64,000 nucleotides of DNA, from assembly GCF_036226665.1 (NCBI RefSeq), contig NZ_CP109007.1:2396501-2460500 (forward strand). Direction: 5' to 3'. Below the pieces are notes generated by a model, which had not been told where the DNA came from, ran no database searches, and was given only the letters and a program-made list of their open reading frames with translations. Each line of letters starts with the position of its first letter. Position 1 is the first letter of the stretch. Shown piece by piece: positions 1 to 8,234 of this stretch. The translations under genes and the position numbers were made by a program. The DNA comes from Streptomyces sp. NBC_00691 (GTDB lineage Bacteria > Actinomycetota > Actinomycetes > Streptomycetales > Streptomycetaceae).

Positions 1-1767
1 GGGGTAGAGCAGGCGTTCCTCGGCGAGGTTCGACTGGTGCACGTAGTGCGGCCGGGGGTCGTTGCCGAGGACGTGGGAGAGGGCGGTGCGGGCTTCCTGC
101 GGCACGATGTGGTCGGCGTAGCCGGTGGCCGTGGGGAGCGGGGCGGGCAGGCAGGTGGAGGCCGGGTTGGACTCGCAGATGCCGCTGCCGCCGTCGGCGC
201 GGGAGGTGTAGATCCAGTTGTACTCGTCGGCCATCTCGGCGGCGGTGCCCACGTTGTAGTACACGTTCATGGGGTGGCGGGGCACGGTCTTCGCGGCGCC
301 GGACGTGGTGCCGACCGCGCGCTGCTGCGGCTCGCGGGAGTTGTCGCTGCCGGTCCACTTGACGCCGTTGTCGGCGAGGGCGCCGGCCAGGTTCGGGTTG
401 TCGACGGGCTGCTGGGGCAGGGTCCTGAGGCCGGAGTGCTCGCCGGTGACGAGTTCGGAGCGGTCGACGGAGATGCCCTTGCGGACGGCCCAGTCGTGGT
501 TGTCGCGGATCTGGGCGGACAGCTCGGCGCGGCTGACCCAGAGGGTGTTGCCCTTGGTGTCCTTGGCGCACTGCCAGGGGACGACGGCGTTGTCCTGGAC
601 GCAGCCGAGGAAGGGATGGGTGTACGTGTGGTTGATCCACCGGTACTGGGCGCGGTCGGCGACGAGCCGGTCGGTGAGCGGGTCGGAGCCGGCGTGCTCG
701 GTCTTCCACTGCTCGCCCTGGCCGCCGTTGTAGACCATGTCGAGGGTGAAGCCGGAGGACTTCTGCCAGGCGGCGGCGTACTGGGCGTCGGCGACCGTCA
801 TCCGGATGGGGTCGGCGCCCTCGCCGTCGTCGCCGACGCAGTCGAAGTCGCCGGGCGTGCAGTCGAGTCCCGTGTCCCAGCGGGCGTCGGGGGCGAAGAC
901 GTCGTCGACGTGCACGGAGAGGTAGTTGCGGCTCTGGCCGAGGTGGACGCCCTGGGTGAGCCATTCGACGATGCCGCGGGCGAGGGCCCGGAACTGCCGC
1001 TGGTACTGGTTGTAGGCGAAGGTGACGACCAGTTCGCGGCGCCCGTCGGCGGTGTACTCGCCGACGAGGCTGGCCCGGCCGCCGCCGGGCGTTCCGTCGA
1101 CGGGTACGTCCACGTAGCTGGTGTAGCCGGCCCGGGGGCGGCCGGCGTAGCCGTAACTCTCGGCGATCGAGGGGTCGTTGTCCTCGAAGGTGAGCGACCC
1201 GGCCAGGTACTGGAAGGGGCCCGCCTTCCCGGCGGCGGTGATCCCGGCGGTGGTCCCGTCGAGGACGCCGGACCAGCCGCCCTCGTTGGTGTAGTCGAGC
1301 CCGACGCCGGGGTGCGACCAGGTGTAGGCGTCGACCTGCGGGATCCCGAAGGTCCGCTCGTACGTCTGGAGGGCGGTGCGCTCGGCGGAGTCGGTGCCGA
1401 AGGCGCTCTCGTGGGGCAGGACGACGCCCTGGTACTTGGCCCGGGGGCGGCCGTCGAGCGTGTCGCTGAGGAAGGCCGTGTCGAGCACCGGCCGGTTCGG
1501 GTCGTTCAGGTCGATCCTGCGGTACGGGACGCCGGAGCCCTTCAGCTCGGCGGTGATCGCCCCGACCGCGCTGCCGCCGTCGTCCACGACCAGGACGGTG
1601 AGGTCGACCCGGGGCGCGGGGGCCGCGAGGGCCTGCGCGGACGGGACGACGGTGGCGAGCAGCGCGGCGGCGGCGAGGGCCGCGACGCGGGCGGTACGGG
1701 GCGCGGTGCGGGCGCCGCCACGGGTGCGCGGAGTGCTTCTGGGCGTACGGATTCGGCCGGAGTCCAT
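1..1767 (-). CDS. Secreted NodB-like polysaccharide deacetylase family protein (partial)
   Basis: The gene starts at ATG 1767 and runs off the left edge after 589 codons. An Arg-rich n-region and a hydrophobic run at about residues 27-45 ending in an Ala-x-Ala site form a signal peptide, so the product is probably exported. HVDD at 286-289 and NHTYTHP with H380 and H384 resemble the two metal-binding motifs of NodB-type carbohydrate esterases (paired Asp; H-S/T-x-x-H). The long region before the catalytic motifs recalls the accessory domain of the fungal Agd3/CE18 deacetylases, which have actinobacterial relatives. A purine-rich stretch just before the ATG could be the ribosome site. The fold assignment is inferred from motifs; the substrate is unknown and the C-terminus is outside the window. 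Confidence 0.7.
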   Translation of the reverse strand, partial: MDSGRIRTPRSTPRTRGGARTAPRTARVAALAAAALLATVVPSAQALAAPAPRVDLTVLVVDDGGSAVGAITAELKGSGVPYRRIDLNDPNRPVLDTAFLSDTLDGRPRAKYQGVVLPHESAFGTDSAERTALQTYERTFGIPQVDAYTWSHPGVGLDYTNEGGWSGVLDGTTAGITAAGKAGPFQYLAGSLTFEDNDPSIAESYGYAGRPRAGYTSYVDVPVDGTPGGGRASLVGEYTADGRRELVVTFAYNQYQRQFRALARGIVEWLTQGVHLGQSRNYLSVHVDDVFAPDARWDTGLDCTPGDFDCVGDDGEGADPIRMTVADAQYAAAWQKSSGFTLDMVYNGGQGEQWKTEHAGSDPLTDRLVADRAQYRWINHTYTHPFLGCVQDNAVVPWQCAKDTKGNTLWVSRAELSAQIRDNHDWAVRKGISVDRSELVTGEHSGLRTLPQQPVDNPNLAGALADNGVKWTGSDNSREPQQRAVGTTSGAAKTVPRHPMNVYYNVGTAAEMADEYNWIYTSRADGGSGICESNPASTCLPAPLPTATGYADHIVPQEARTALSHVLGNDPRPHYVHQSNLAEERLLYP

Positions 1768-2083
1768 CAGGTGGTGTCCCCCCTCGGCAGGCCCCCGCGC
1801 ACCGGGGGGCCGGGGCGGCGAACCTGTGGAGATGATGCAGATGATGCGAAGACGAGTGGGTCGTCCTTGCGTGACTGAGGCGAGTGTGGACGAGCGCTCC
1901 GAGCCTGAACGGTAAACATGAAAGAGACACCACGGATGAGTGAATCAACGCCGCCGTGAGCGAACAGGGTGAGCGAGCGTAGGCTCGTTCTCGGCGCTCT
2001 CCGGGCCGAAATACGATGCGGCGGGCACGGTCGGCCCATCCCTCGACCGCCACAGAACTCAATGGAAGCGAGATTTCACCACC
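1768..2083. other. Divergent intergenic region upstream of the deacetylase-like gene and pepA
   Basis: This 316-bp stretch has no convincing gene. Apparent ORFs here are short, cover both strands and have no ribosome sites. It should hold divergent promoters. A small hairpin CGAGC-GTAG-GCTCG lies at 1976-1989. A GGAAGCGAG at 2065-2073 is placed as ribosome site for the pepA GTG. No strong -35/-10 pair was recognised. Confidence 0.5.
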
Positions 2084-3598
2084 GTGACTGCTCTCACTCT
2101 CAGCACTGCCGGCGCGGCGACGCTCCGCGCCGACGCCCTCGTCATCGGCGTCGCGAAGTCCGGGAAGGCGCTCGTCGTCGCGCCGGGCGCCGAGGCCGTC
2201 GACAAGGCCTTCGACGGTCGGCTCGCCGCCGTCCTGGAGACGCTGGGTGCCTCGGGTGCCGAGGGTGAGGCGACCAAGCTGCCCGCCCCCGCCGGCATCA
2301 AGGCCCCCGTCGTCCTGGCCGTCGGCCTGGGCTCCGCGCCCGAGGACGGCGAGTCCTACGCCGCGGAGACCCTCCGCCGCGCCGCCGGTGTCGCCGCCCG
2401 CGTCCTGACCGGCTCGAAGAAGGCCGCGTTCGCGCTGCCGATCGACGACGCCGAGGACGCCGCCGCCATCGCGGAGGGCGCCCTGCTCGGCGCGTACGCC
2501 TTCGACCAGTACCGGACGTCGGGGGACGCCAAGGACGCCAGGAAGCCGCTGGGCGAGGTCGCCCTCCTCGGTGCCAAGCCGCGCGACAAGGCCCACAAGG
2601 CCGCCGCCGAGCGCGCCCAGGCCGTCGCCGAGGAGATCAACCGCGCCCGCGACCTGATCAACATGCCGCCGAACGACCTGACGCCGGCCGCCTTCGCCAC
2701 CGCCGCCCAGGCCGCCGGCAAGGAGCACGGCCTCAAGGTCCTGGTCCTCGACGAGAAGGCGCTCGCCAAGGGCGGCTTCGGCGGCATCCTCGGCGTCGGC
2801 GTCGGTTCGCAGAACCCGCCGCGCCTGGTCCGGATCGGCTACACCCACCCGAAGGCGGAGAAGACCCTCGCCCTGGTCGGCAAGGGCATCACCTACGACT
2901 CGGGCGGCATCTCCCTGAAGCCGGCCGGCCACAACGAGACGATGAAGTGCGACATGAGCGGCGCCGCCGCCGTGTTCTCCACCGTCGTCGCCGCGGCCCG
3001 CCTCGGCCTCGAGGTCAACGTCACGGGCTGGCTCGCCCTCGCCGAGAACATGCCGTCCGGCTCCGCCACCCGCCCGGGTGACGTGCTGCGCATGTACAGC
3101 GGCAAGACCGTCGAGGTCCTGAACACGGACGCCGAGGGCCGGCTCGTCCTCGCCGACGCGCTGACCAAGGCGTCCGAGGAGCACCCGGACGCGATCGTCG
3201 ACGTGGCGACCCTGACCGGCGCGATGGTCCTGGCGCTGGGCAACCGCACCTTCGGGATCATGGCCAACGACGACGACTTCCGCTCCACGATCCACGAGAT
3301 CGCGGAGGAGGTCGGCGAGGCGTCCTGGCCGATGCCGCTCCCCGCGGACCTGCGCAAGGGCATGGACTCCCCCACCGCCGACATCGCCAACATGGGCGAG
3401 CGGATGGGCGGCGGCCTGGTCGCCGGTCTCTTCCTCCAGGAGTTCGTGGGCGAGGGCATCACCTGGGCCCACCTGGACATCGCGGGCCCGGCCTTCCACG
3501 AAGGGGCCCCGTACGGCTACACCCCCAAGGGCGGCACCGGCTCCTCGGTCCGCACCCTGGTGCGGCTGGCCGAGCTGACGGCGGCCGGCGAGGTCTGA
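2084..3598 (+). CDS. pepA: Leucyl aminopeptidase (M17 family)
   Basis: Cytosolic metallo-exopeptidase removing N-terminal residues, especially Leu, from peptides. The 504-aa length fits the M17 family. The C-terminal catalytic domain carries the signature NTDAEGRL and, upstream, GKGITYDSGG, which together supply the two-metal ligands and catalytic Lys/Arg. The N-terminal ~170 residues are the less conserved, Ala-rich M17 N-domain. The GTG start at 2084 is preferred because GGAAGCGAG lies ten bases upstream and the nearby ATG at 2062 is out of frame. A strong terminator follows the stop, so this is probably monocistronic. pepA next to lpd is the usual Streptomyces order. Confidence 0.95.
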   Translation: MTALTLSTAGAATLRADALVIGVAKSGKALVVAPGAEAVDKAFDGRLAAVLETLGASGAEGEATKLPAPAGIKAPVVLAVGLGSAPEDGESYAAETLRRAAGVAARVLTGSKKAAFALPIDDAEDAAAIAEGALLGAYAFDQYRTSGDAKDARKPLGEVALLGAKPRDKAHKAAAERAQAVAEEINRARDLINMPPNDLTPAAFATAAQAAGKEHGLKVLVLDEKALAKGGFGGILGVGVGSQNPPRLVRIGYTHPKAEKTLALVGKGITYDSGGISLKPAGHNETMKCDMSGAAAVFSTVVAAARLGLEVNVTGWLALAENMPSGSATRPGDVLRMYSGKTVEVLNTDAEGRLVLADALTKASEEHPDAIVDVATLTGAMVLALGNRTFGIMANDDDFRSTIHEIAEEVGEASWPMPLPADLRKGMDSPTADIANMGERMGGGLVAGLFLQEFVGEGITWAHLDIAGPAFHEGAPYGYTPKGGTGSSVRTLVRLAELTAAGEV

Positions 3599-3612
3599 GC
3601 AGCGGTGTGACC

Positions 3613-3647
3613 GAGACGGCCCCGGGCTGCGCGCCCGGGGCCGTCTC
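3613..3647 (+). terminator. Rho-independent terminator after pepA
   Basis: A perfect 15-bp inverted repeat (3613-3627 with 3633-3647) surrounds a 5-nt loop, 15 bp after the pepA stop. The stem is very GC-rich with no U-tract, typical of streptomycete terminators. It separates pepA from lpdA. Confidence 0.85.
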
Positions 3648-3896
3648 CTGTTCGCCCGCGACGAAATCCGTAGGTTCGTACGCTCTGGTCCGCCCCCCGT
3701 ACGGACGATCGGCCGTCTCAGAGCACGGCCCCGCGTCCCGCCATCCGTCAACAAGTGCGAAGATGGGTTCTCGGCAGGACAGGGCCCCCACCACAGGGCC
3801 GAAAATAAGCGGCCGAACACCAGCCGACCGACCGGTCCTCACCCGAAAGGGGAACGAGGGGACCGGCGACGAGCGCACATGCATGGAGGACGTGAC

Positions 3897-5285
3897 GTGG
3901 CGAACGACGCCAGCACCGTTTTCGACCTAGTGATCCTCGGCGGCGGTAGCGGCGGTTACGCCGCGGCGCTGCGCGGAGCGCAGCTGGGCCTGGACGTCGC
4001 ACTGATCGAGAAGAACAAGCTCGGCGGCACCTGCCTGCACAACGGCTGCATCCCGACGAAGGCCCTGCTCCACGCCGGCGAGGTCGCCGACCAGACCCGC
4101 GAGGCGGAGCAGTTCGGTGTCAAGGCCTCCTTCGAGGGCATCGACATCAAGGCCGTGCACAAGTACAAGGACGACGTGATCTCGGGCCTGTACAAGGGTC
4201 TGCAGGGTCTCGTCGCCTCCCGCAAGGTGACCTACATCGAGGGCACCGGCCACCTGTCCTCCCCGACCTCCGTCGATGTCGACGGTCGTCGTGTCGAGGG
4301 CCGTCACATCCTCCTGGCGACCGGTTCCGTGCCGAAGTCCCTCCCCGGCCTGGAGATCGACGGCAACCGGATCATCACCTCGGACCACGCGCTGACCCTG
4401 GACCGGGTCCCGGAGTCCGCGATCATCCTCGGCGGCGGTGTCATCGGCGTCGAGTTCGCCTCCGCGTGGAAGTCCTTCGGCACCGACGTCACGGTGATCG
4501 AGGGCATGAAGCACCTCGTCCCCGTGGAGGACGAGAACAGCTCGAAGCTTCTTGAGCGCGCGTTCCGCAAGCGCGGCATCAAGTTCAACCTCGGCACGTT
4601 CTTCCAGTCCGCCGAGTACACCGACAACGGCGTCAAGGTCACCCTGGCCGACGGCAAGACCTTCGAGGCCGAGGTCCTCCTGGTCGCCATCGGCCGCGGC
4701 CCGGTCTCCGCCGGTCTCGGTTACGAGGAGCAGGGCGTCGCGATGGACCGCGGCTACGTCCTGGCCGACGAGTACATGCGTACCAACGTGCCGACGATCT
4801 CGGCCGTGGGCGACCTCGTCCCGACGCTCCAGCTCGCGCACGTCGGCTTCGCCGAGGGCATCCTCGTCGCGGAGCGCCTGGCCGGCCTCAAGGCCGTCCC
4901 GATCGACTACGACGGCGTGCCCCGGGTGACGTACTGCCACCCCGAGGTCGCCTCCGTCGGCATCACCGAGGCCAAGGCCAAGGAGATCTACGGCGCGGAC
5001 AAGGTCGTCGCCCTCAAGTACAACCTGGCGGGCAACGGCAAGAGCAAGATCCTCAAGACCGCGGGCGAGATCAAGCTCGTCCAGGTCAAGGACGGTGCCG
5101 TGGTCGGCGTCCACATGGTCGGTGACCGCATGGGCGAGCAGGTCGGCGAAGCGCAGCTGATCTACAACTGGGAGGCGCTGCCGGCCGAGGTCGCGCAGCT
5201 CATCCACGCCCACCCGACGCAGAACGAGGCGCTCGGCGAGGCCCACCTGGCCCTGGCCGGCAAGCCTCTGCACTCCCACGACTGA
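3897..5285 (+). CDS. lpdA: Dihydrolipoamide dehydrogenase (E3)
   Basis: FAD enzyme that reoxidises dihydrolipoyl groups of 2-oxoacid dehydrogenase complexes and passes electrons to NAD+. From GTG 3897 the protein has 462 residues, normal for E3. It shows the FAD site GGGSGG at 15-20, the redox-active disulfide C46-x4-C51 ([11 protein letters not shown]), a second dinucleotide fold (GGGVIGVEF) and the C-terminal active-site pair H439/E444 in [11 protein letters not shown] 3897 is chosen over ATG 3879 because a perfect GGAGGA (3885-3890) lies six bases before it and would be inside the gene otherwise. It lies 62 bp before the E2 gene with no terminator between, so E3 and E2 are probably co-transcribed. 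Confidence 0.96.
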   Translation: MANDASTVFDLVILGGGSGGYAAALRGAQLGLDVALIEKNKLGGTCLHNGCIPTKALLHAGEVADQTREAEQFGVKASFEGIDIKAVHKYKDDVISGLYKGLQGLVASRKVTYIEGTGHLSSPTSVDVDGRRVEGRHILLATGSVPKSLPGLEIDGNRIITSDHALTLDRVPESAIILGGGVIGVEFASAWKSFGTDVTVIEGMKHLVPVEDENSSKLLERAFRKRGIKFNLGTFFQSAEYTDNGVKVTLADGKTFEAEVLLVAIGRGPVSAGLGYEEQGVAMDRGYVLADEYMRTNVPTISAVGDLVPTLQLAHVGFAEGILVAERLAGLKAVPIDYDGVPRVTYCHPEVASVGITEAKAKEIYGADKVVALKYNLAGNGKSKILKTAGEIKLVQVKDGAVVGVHMVGDRMGEQVGEAQLIYNWEALPAEVAQLIHAHPTQNEALGEAHLALAGKPLHSHD

Positions 5286-5347
5286 CGCTCACGTCATCAC
5301 AGGGCGCGACGACCACTTCCCGCAATTCGTTAGGAGCAACTGAAACC

Positions 5348-7177
5348 ATGTCGGTTTCCGTAACCCTGCCGGCGCTCGGCGAGAGCGTCACCGAGGGCAC
5401 CGTCACCCGCTGGCTCAAGGCCGAGGGTGAGCGTGTCGAGGCCGACGAGCCGCTGCTCGAGGTCTCGACCGACAAGGTCGACACCGAGATCCCCGCCCCC
5501 GCCTCGGGCATCCTGGCCTCCATCAAGGTCGCCGAGGACGAGACGGTCGAGGTCGGCGCCGAGCTGGCCATCATCGACGACGGCACGGACGCCCCGGCCG
5601 CTGCCGAGGCTCCGGCCGCCGAGGCGCCGGCCGCCGAGGCCCCGGCCGCCGAGGCCCCGGCCGCCCCGGCGCCGGCCGCCGAGGCCCCGGCCGCCCCGGC
5701 GCCGGCCGCCGAGGCCCCGGCCGCTCCGGCCCCCGCGGCCGAGGCTCCCGCCGCCCCGGCCGGCGGTGCCACCGGCACCGACGTCGTGCTGCCCGCGCTC
5801 GGCGAGTCCGTCACCGAGGGCACCGTGACCCGCTGGCTGAAGTCGGTCGGCGAGACCGTCGAGGCCGACGAGCCGCTGCTCGAGGTCTCCACGGACAAGG
5901 TCGACACCGAGATCCCCGCCCCGGCCTCCGGCGTTCTCCTGGAGATCGTCGTCGCCGAGGACGAGACCGCCGAGGTCGGCGCCAAGCTCGCCGTCATCGG
6001 TGCCGCGGGTGCGGCTCCGGCCGCCGCCCCGGCCCCGTCCGCCCCGGCTCCGGCCGCCGAGGCCCCGGCCCCCGCGCCGGCCCCCGCCGCCGCCCCGGCC
6101 CCCGCCGCCGCTCCGGCTCCGGCCGCCCCGGCTCCGGCTCCCGCGCCGGCCGCCCCGGTCGCCGCTCCGGCTCCGGCCGCCCAGGCCCCGTCGATCGCCC
6201 CGGCCGTCGTCACCCCGGTTCCGGCGACCCCCGCGGCCGCCCCCGCGGAGGACGGCGCGTACGTGACCCCGCTGGTCCGCAAGCTCGCCACCGAGAACGG
6301 TGTCGACCTCGCGGCCGTCAAGGGTTCGGGCGTCGGTGGCCGGATCCGCAAGCAGGACGTCCTCGCGGCCGCGGAGGCCAAGAAGGCCGCCGCCGCTGCC
6401 CCGGCCGCGGCCGCTCCGGCCGCCGCCAAGGCTCCGGCCCTGGAGGCCTCCCCGCTGCGCGGTCAGACCGTCAAGATGACCCGCATGCGCAAGGTCATCG
6501 GCGACAACATGATGAAGGCGCTGCACGGCCAGGCCCAGCTGACCTCGGTCGTCGAGGTCGACATCACCAAGCTGATGAAGCTGCGCGGCCGCGCGAAGGA
6601 CGCCTTCGCCGCCCGCGAGGGCGTCAAGCTCTCCCCGATGCCGTTCTTCGTGAAGGCGGCGGCCCAGGCGCTGAAGGCCCACCCGGTCATCAACGCCCGG
6701 ATCAACGAGGACGAGGGCACGATCACCTACTTCGACACCGAGAACATCGGTATCGCGGTGGACTCCGAGAAGGGTCTGATGACCCCGGTCATCAAGGGTG
6801 CGGGCGACCTCAACATCGCCGGTATCTCCAAGAAGACCGCGGAGCTGGCCGGCGCCGTGCGCGCCAGCAAGATCACCCCGGACGACCTGGCCGGCGCGAC
6901 CTTCACCATCTCCAACACCGGTTCGCGCGGCGCGCTCTTCGACACGATCATCGTGCCCCCGAACCAGGTCGCCATCCTGGGCATCGGCGCCACCGTGCGC
7001 CGTCCGGTCGTCATCAACCACCCGGACCTGGGTGAGACGATCGCGATCCGCGACATGACGTACGTCGCGCTGTCCTACGACCACCGTCTGGTGGACGGCG
7101 CCGACGCCGCCCGCTACCTGACCTCGGTCAAGGCGATCCTCGAGGCCGGCGAGTTCGAGGTCGACCTCGGTCTGTAG
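5348..7177 (+). CDS. sucB: Dihydrolipoamide acyltransferase (E2), two lipoyl domains
   Basis: E2 core of 2-oxoacid dehydrogenase complexes; 609 aa. Two near-identical N-terminal lipoyl domains carry the lipoylated Lys in STDKVDTE at K43 and about K184. They are joined by long Ala/Pro/Glu linkers encoded by tandem repeats. A peripheral-subunit-binding domain lies at about 305-341 (starting [10 protein letters not shown]). The catalytic domain ends with SYDHRLVDG, giving H579 and D583. Pipelines usually call it succinyltransferase (sucB). In actinobacteria this single E2 is used by pyruvate dehydrogenase, and oxoglutarate dehydrogenase has its own fused E2-like domain, so aceF/dlaT would be functionally apt. 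E3 is just upstream, E1 (aceE) just downstream, and lipA/lipB 14 kb away. The start has AGGAG at 5332-5336. Confidence 0.93.
   Translation: MSVSVTLPALGESVTEGTVTRWLKAEGERVEADEPLLEVSTDKVDTEIPAPASGILASIKVAEDETVEVGAELAIIDDGTDAPAAAEAPAAEAPAAEAPAAEAPAAPAPAAEAPAAPAPAAEAPAAPAPAAEAPAAPAGGATGTDVVLPALGESVTEGTVTRWLKSVGETVEADEPLLEVSTDKVDTEIPAPASGVLLEIVVAEDETAEVGAKLAVIGAAGAAPAAAPAPSAPAPAAEAPAPAPAPAAAPAPAAAPAPAAPAPAPAPAAPVAAPAPAAQAPSIAPAVVTPVPATPAAAPAEDGAYVTPLVRKLATENGVDLAAVKGSGVGGRIRKQDVLAAAEAKKAAAAAPAAAAPAAAKAPALEASPLRGQTVKMTRMRKVIGDNMMKALHGQAQLTSVVEVDITKLMKLRGRAKDAFAAREGVKLSPMPFFVKAAAQALKAHPVINARINEDEGTITYFDTENIGIAVDSEKGLMTPVIKGAGDLNIAGISKKTAELAGAVRASKITPDDLAGATFTISNTGSRGALFDTIIVPPNQVAILGIGATVRRPVVINHPDLGETIAIRDMTYVALSYDHRLVDGADAARYLTSVKAILEAGEFEVDLGL
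5596..5762 (+). repeat. Tandem repeats encoding the first E2 linker
   Basis: The DNA is built of short GC-rich units. About four copies of a 15-bp unit encode AAEAP, then about three copies of a 30-bp unit encode [10 protein letters not shown]. The segment joins lipoyl domain 1 to domain 2 and gives a flexible swinging arm. A second, less regular Pro/Ala linker follows domain 2 at about 6001-6250. Copy number may vary between strains. Confidence 0.85.
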
Positions 7178-7225
7178 GCCTACGCCGAAAGGCATACGCC
7201 GAGGCAACGTAACGAGCCTCACCTG

Positions 7226-7265
7226 CGGCGCCCCCGCCCGGATGTGTTTCCGGACGGGGGCGCCG
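7226..7265 (+). terminator. Terminator after sucB
   Basis: A 17-bp stem with one mismatch (7226-7242 with 7249-7265) closes a 6-nt loop about 50 bp after the E2 stop. It ends the lpdA-sucB unit before the GntR gene. Confidence 0.8.
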
Positions 7266-7270
7266 CCGTA

Positions 7271-7286
7271 TTGTCTTGAGAGTCAA
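7271..7286. promoter_or_regulatory. Imperfect palindrome before the GntR gene, possible autoregulatory site
   Basis: TTGTCTTGAGAGTCAA lies 22 bp before the GntR start. The outer TTG/CAA and inner CT/AG pairs match, but the centre does not. Its position between terminator and ribosome site would suit autoregulation. It does not resemble the aceE palindrome, so support is weak. Confidence 0.25.
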
Positions 7287-7307
7287 CACTCCCGGAGGAG
7301 CCGCTTC

Positions 7308-7931
7308 ATGACCGTCCCCGTCGTCCACTCGCTGCGCGAGCAGATCCGCGAGCACATCGTGGAGGGGATCGTCAGCGGCCGCTGGAAGCCGGGCGAGCGG
7401 ATCGTGGAGCGCCGGATCGCGACCGAGCTAGAGGTCAGCCAGACGCCCGTGCGCGAGGCGCTGCGCGAGCTGGAGTCGCTGCGGCTGATCGAGTCGGCGC
7501 CGAACAAGGGCGTCCGGGTCCGCAACCTGACCGCCGCCGACCTGGAGGAGAGCTATCCCGTACGGGCCGGTCTCGAGCAGATCGCGGCCGAGCTGGCGGC
7601 CGGCCGGCTCGCGGCCGACTGCTCGGCCCTGGAGCCCCATGTGGCGGCCCTGTACGAGGCGGACGCGACCTCCGACGGCACGGCCCAGGTGCGGCACACG
7701 GTGGCCTTCCACCGGGAGCTGGTGAAGGCGGCGGGGAACGCCGTCCTGCTGCACACCTGGGAGACGCTCGGCATCGAGGTCTTCACGGCCCTGTCGATCC
7801 GCTGGCTGGGCACGGTCCAGAAGTCGTACGCGGAGGAGCACCAGGAGCTGGTGGAGGCCTTCCGGCGGGGTGATCCGAACATCGGCGCGCTGGTGAAGGC
7901 GCACGTGCTGGGTTGCGCGCCGCGCGCCTGA
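7308..7931 (+). CDS. GntR family transcriptional regulator (FadR/FCD type)
   Basis: DNA-binding repressor of 207 aa. The N-terminal winged helix (about 5-70) has the classic GntR pattern, including SQTPVREALREL. The rest is an all-helical FCD ligand domain that usually binds small organic acids through a metal site. ATG 7308 is chosen because GGAGGAG (7294-7300) precedes it at good spacing; the longer ORF start would lie inside the terminator. It sits between the E2 and E1 genes of pyruvate dehydrogenase, and a palindrome overlaps the aceE promoter, so aceE control is the likely job. PdhR in enterobacteria is an analogous FCD-GntR repressor. The effector is unknown. Confidence 0.88.
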   Translation: MTVPVVHSLREQIREHIVEGIVSGRWKPGERIVERRIATELEVSQTPVREALRELESLRLIESAPNKGVRVRNLTAADLEESYPVRAGLEQIAAELAAGRLAADCSALEPHVAALYEADATSDGTAQVRHTVAFHRELVKAAGNAVLLHTWETLGIEVFTALSIRWLGTVQKSYAEEHQELVEAFRRGDPNIGALVKAHVLGCAPRA

Positions 7932-7953
7932 CCTCTTTTCTCGTCACGGACAG

Positions 7954-7986
7954 TGAGCGGGTCCACCCTTCGGGTGGGCCCGCTCA
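7954..7986 (+). terminator. Terminator after the GntR gene
   Basis: A 15-bp stem (7954-7968 with 7972-7986) containing one G-U pair closes a tight loop, 22 bp after the GntR stop. aceE therefore probably depends on its own promoter. Confidence 0.8.
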
Positions 7987-8116
7987 TTCGTGCGCGCATC
8001 CCCTCAGAAAGCCGCCCTTCCGGGCTCTCACCTGCGAAAACAAGGCACCGGGTGCCCTGTTTCGCGGCACCCTGTGCCGACTTTCTCGATCTGAAGAGGT
8101 TTTCCCCTTCAACCCT

Positions 8117-8146
8117 TTGATCGATCATCGATCGCCGGTTTACAGT
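8117..8146 (+). promoter_or_regulatory. Likely aceE promoter overlapped by a palindromic operator
   Basis: TTGATC at 8117-8122 and TACAGT at 8141-8146, 18 bp apart, form a good sigma-70-like (HrdB-type) promoter. The palindrome GATCGAT-C-ATCGATC (8119-8133, perfect 7-bp arms) starts in the -35 box and fills most of the spacer, a classic repressor position. The adjacent GntR/FCD protein is the obvious candidate ligand. The promoter call is from sequence only. Confidence 0.6.
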
Positions 8147-8234
8147 CTTCGGCGGGCCGCTACCCGGCCCTTCGCCCTGTCCTGCCAGACAAGGCACCCC
8201 TTCTCCACCCCCACCTGTCCGGAAGGCGGCGATC

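Larger units (their letters stand above)
7932..8234. other. GntR-aceE intergenic region
   Basis: About 300 bp without a gene. It holds the terminator at 7954-7986 and the aceE promoter with its palindrome at 8117-8146. About 90 bp of leader precede the aceE ATG, with a GGAAGG ribosome site at its end. The leader has no ORF I would support. Confidence 0.6.

Noticed and set aside
37..1878. A 613-codon plus-strand open frame at the left edge
   Set aside because: Val/Gly/Ala-rich antisense translation; the minus strand encodes a protein with a signal peptide and NodB motifs.
5596..6250. CRISPR-like array
   Set aside because: The repeats have no unique spacers and lie within the E2 coding frame as linker codons.
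5330..7222. Minus-strand open frames opposite the E2 gene (including 5200-6429)
   Set aside because: Low-complexity products made by the Ala/Pro linker repeats read in antisense.
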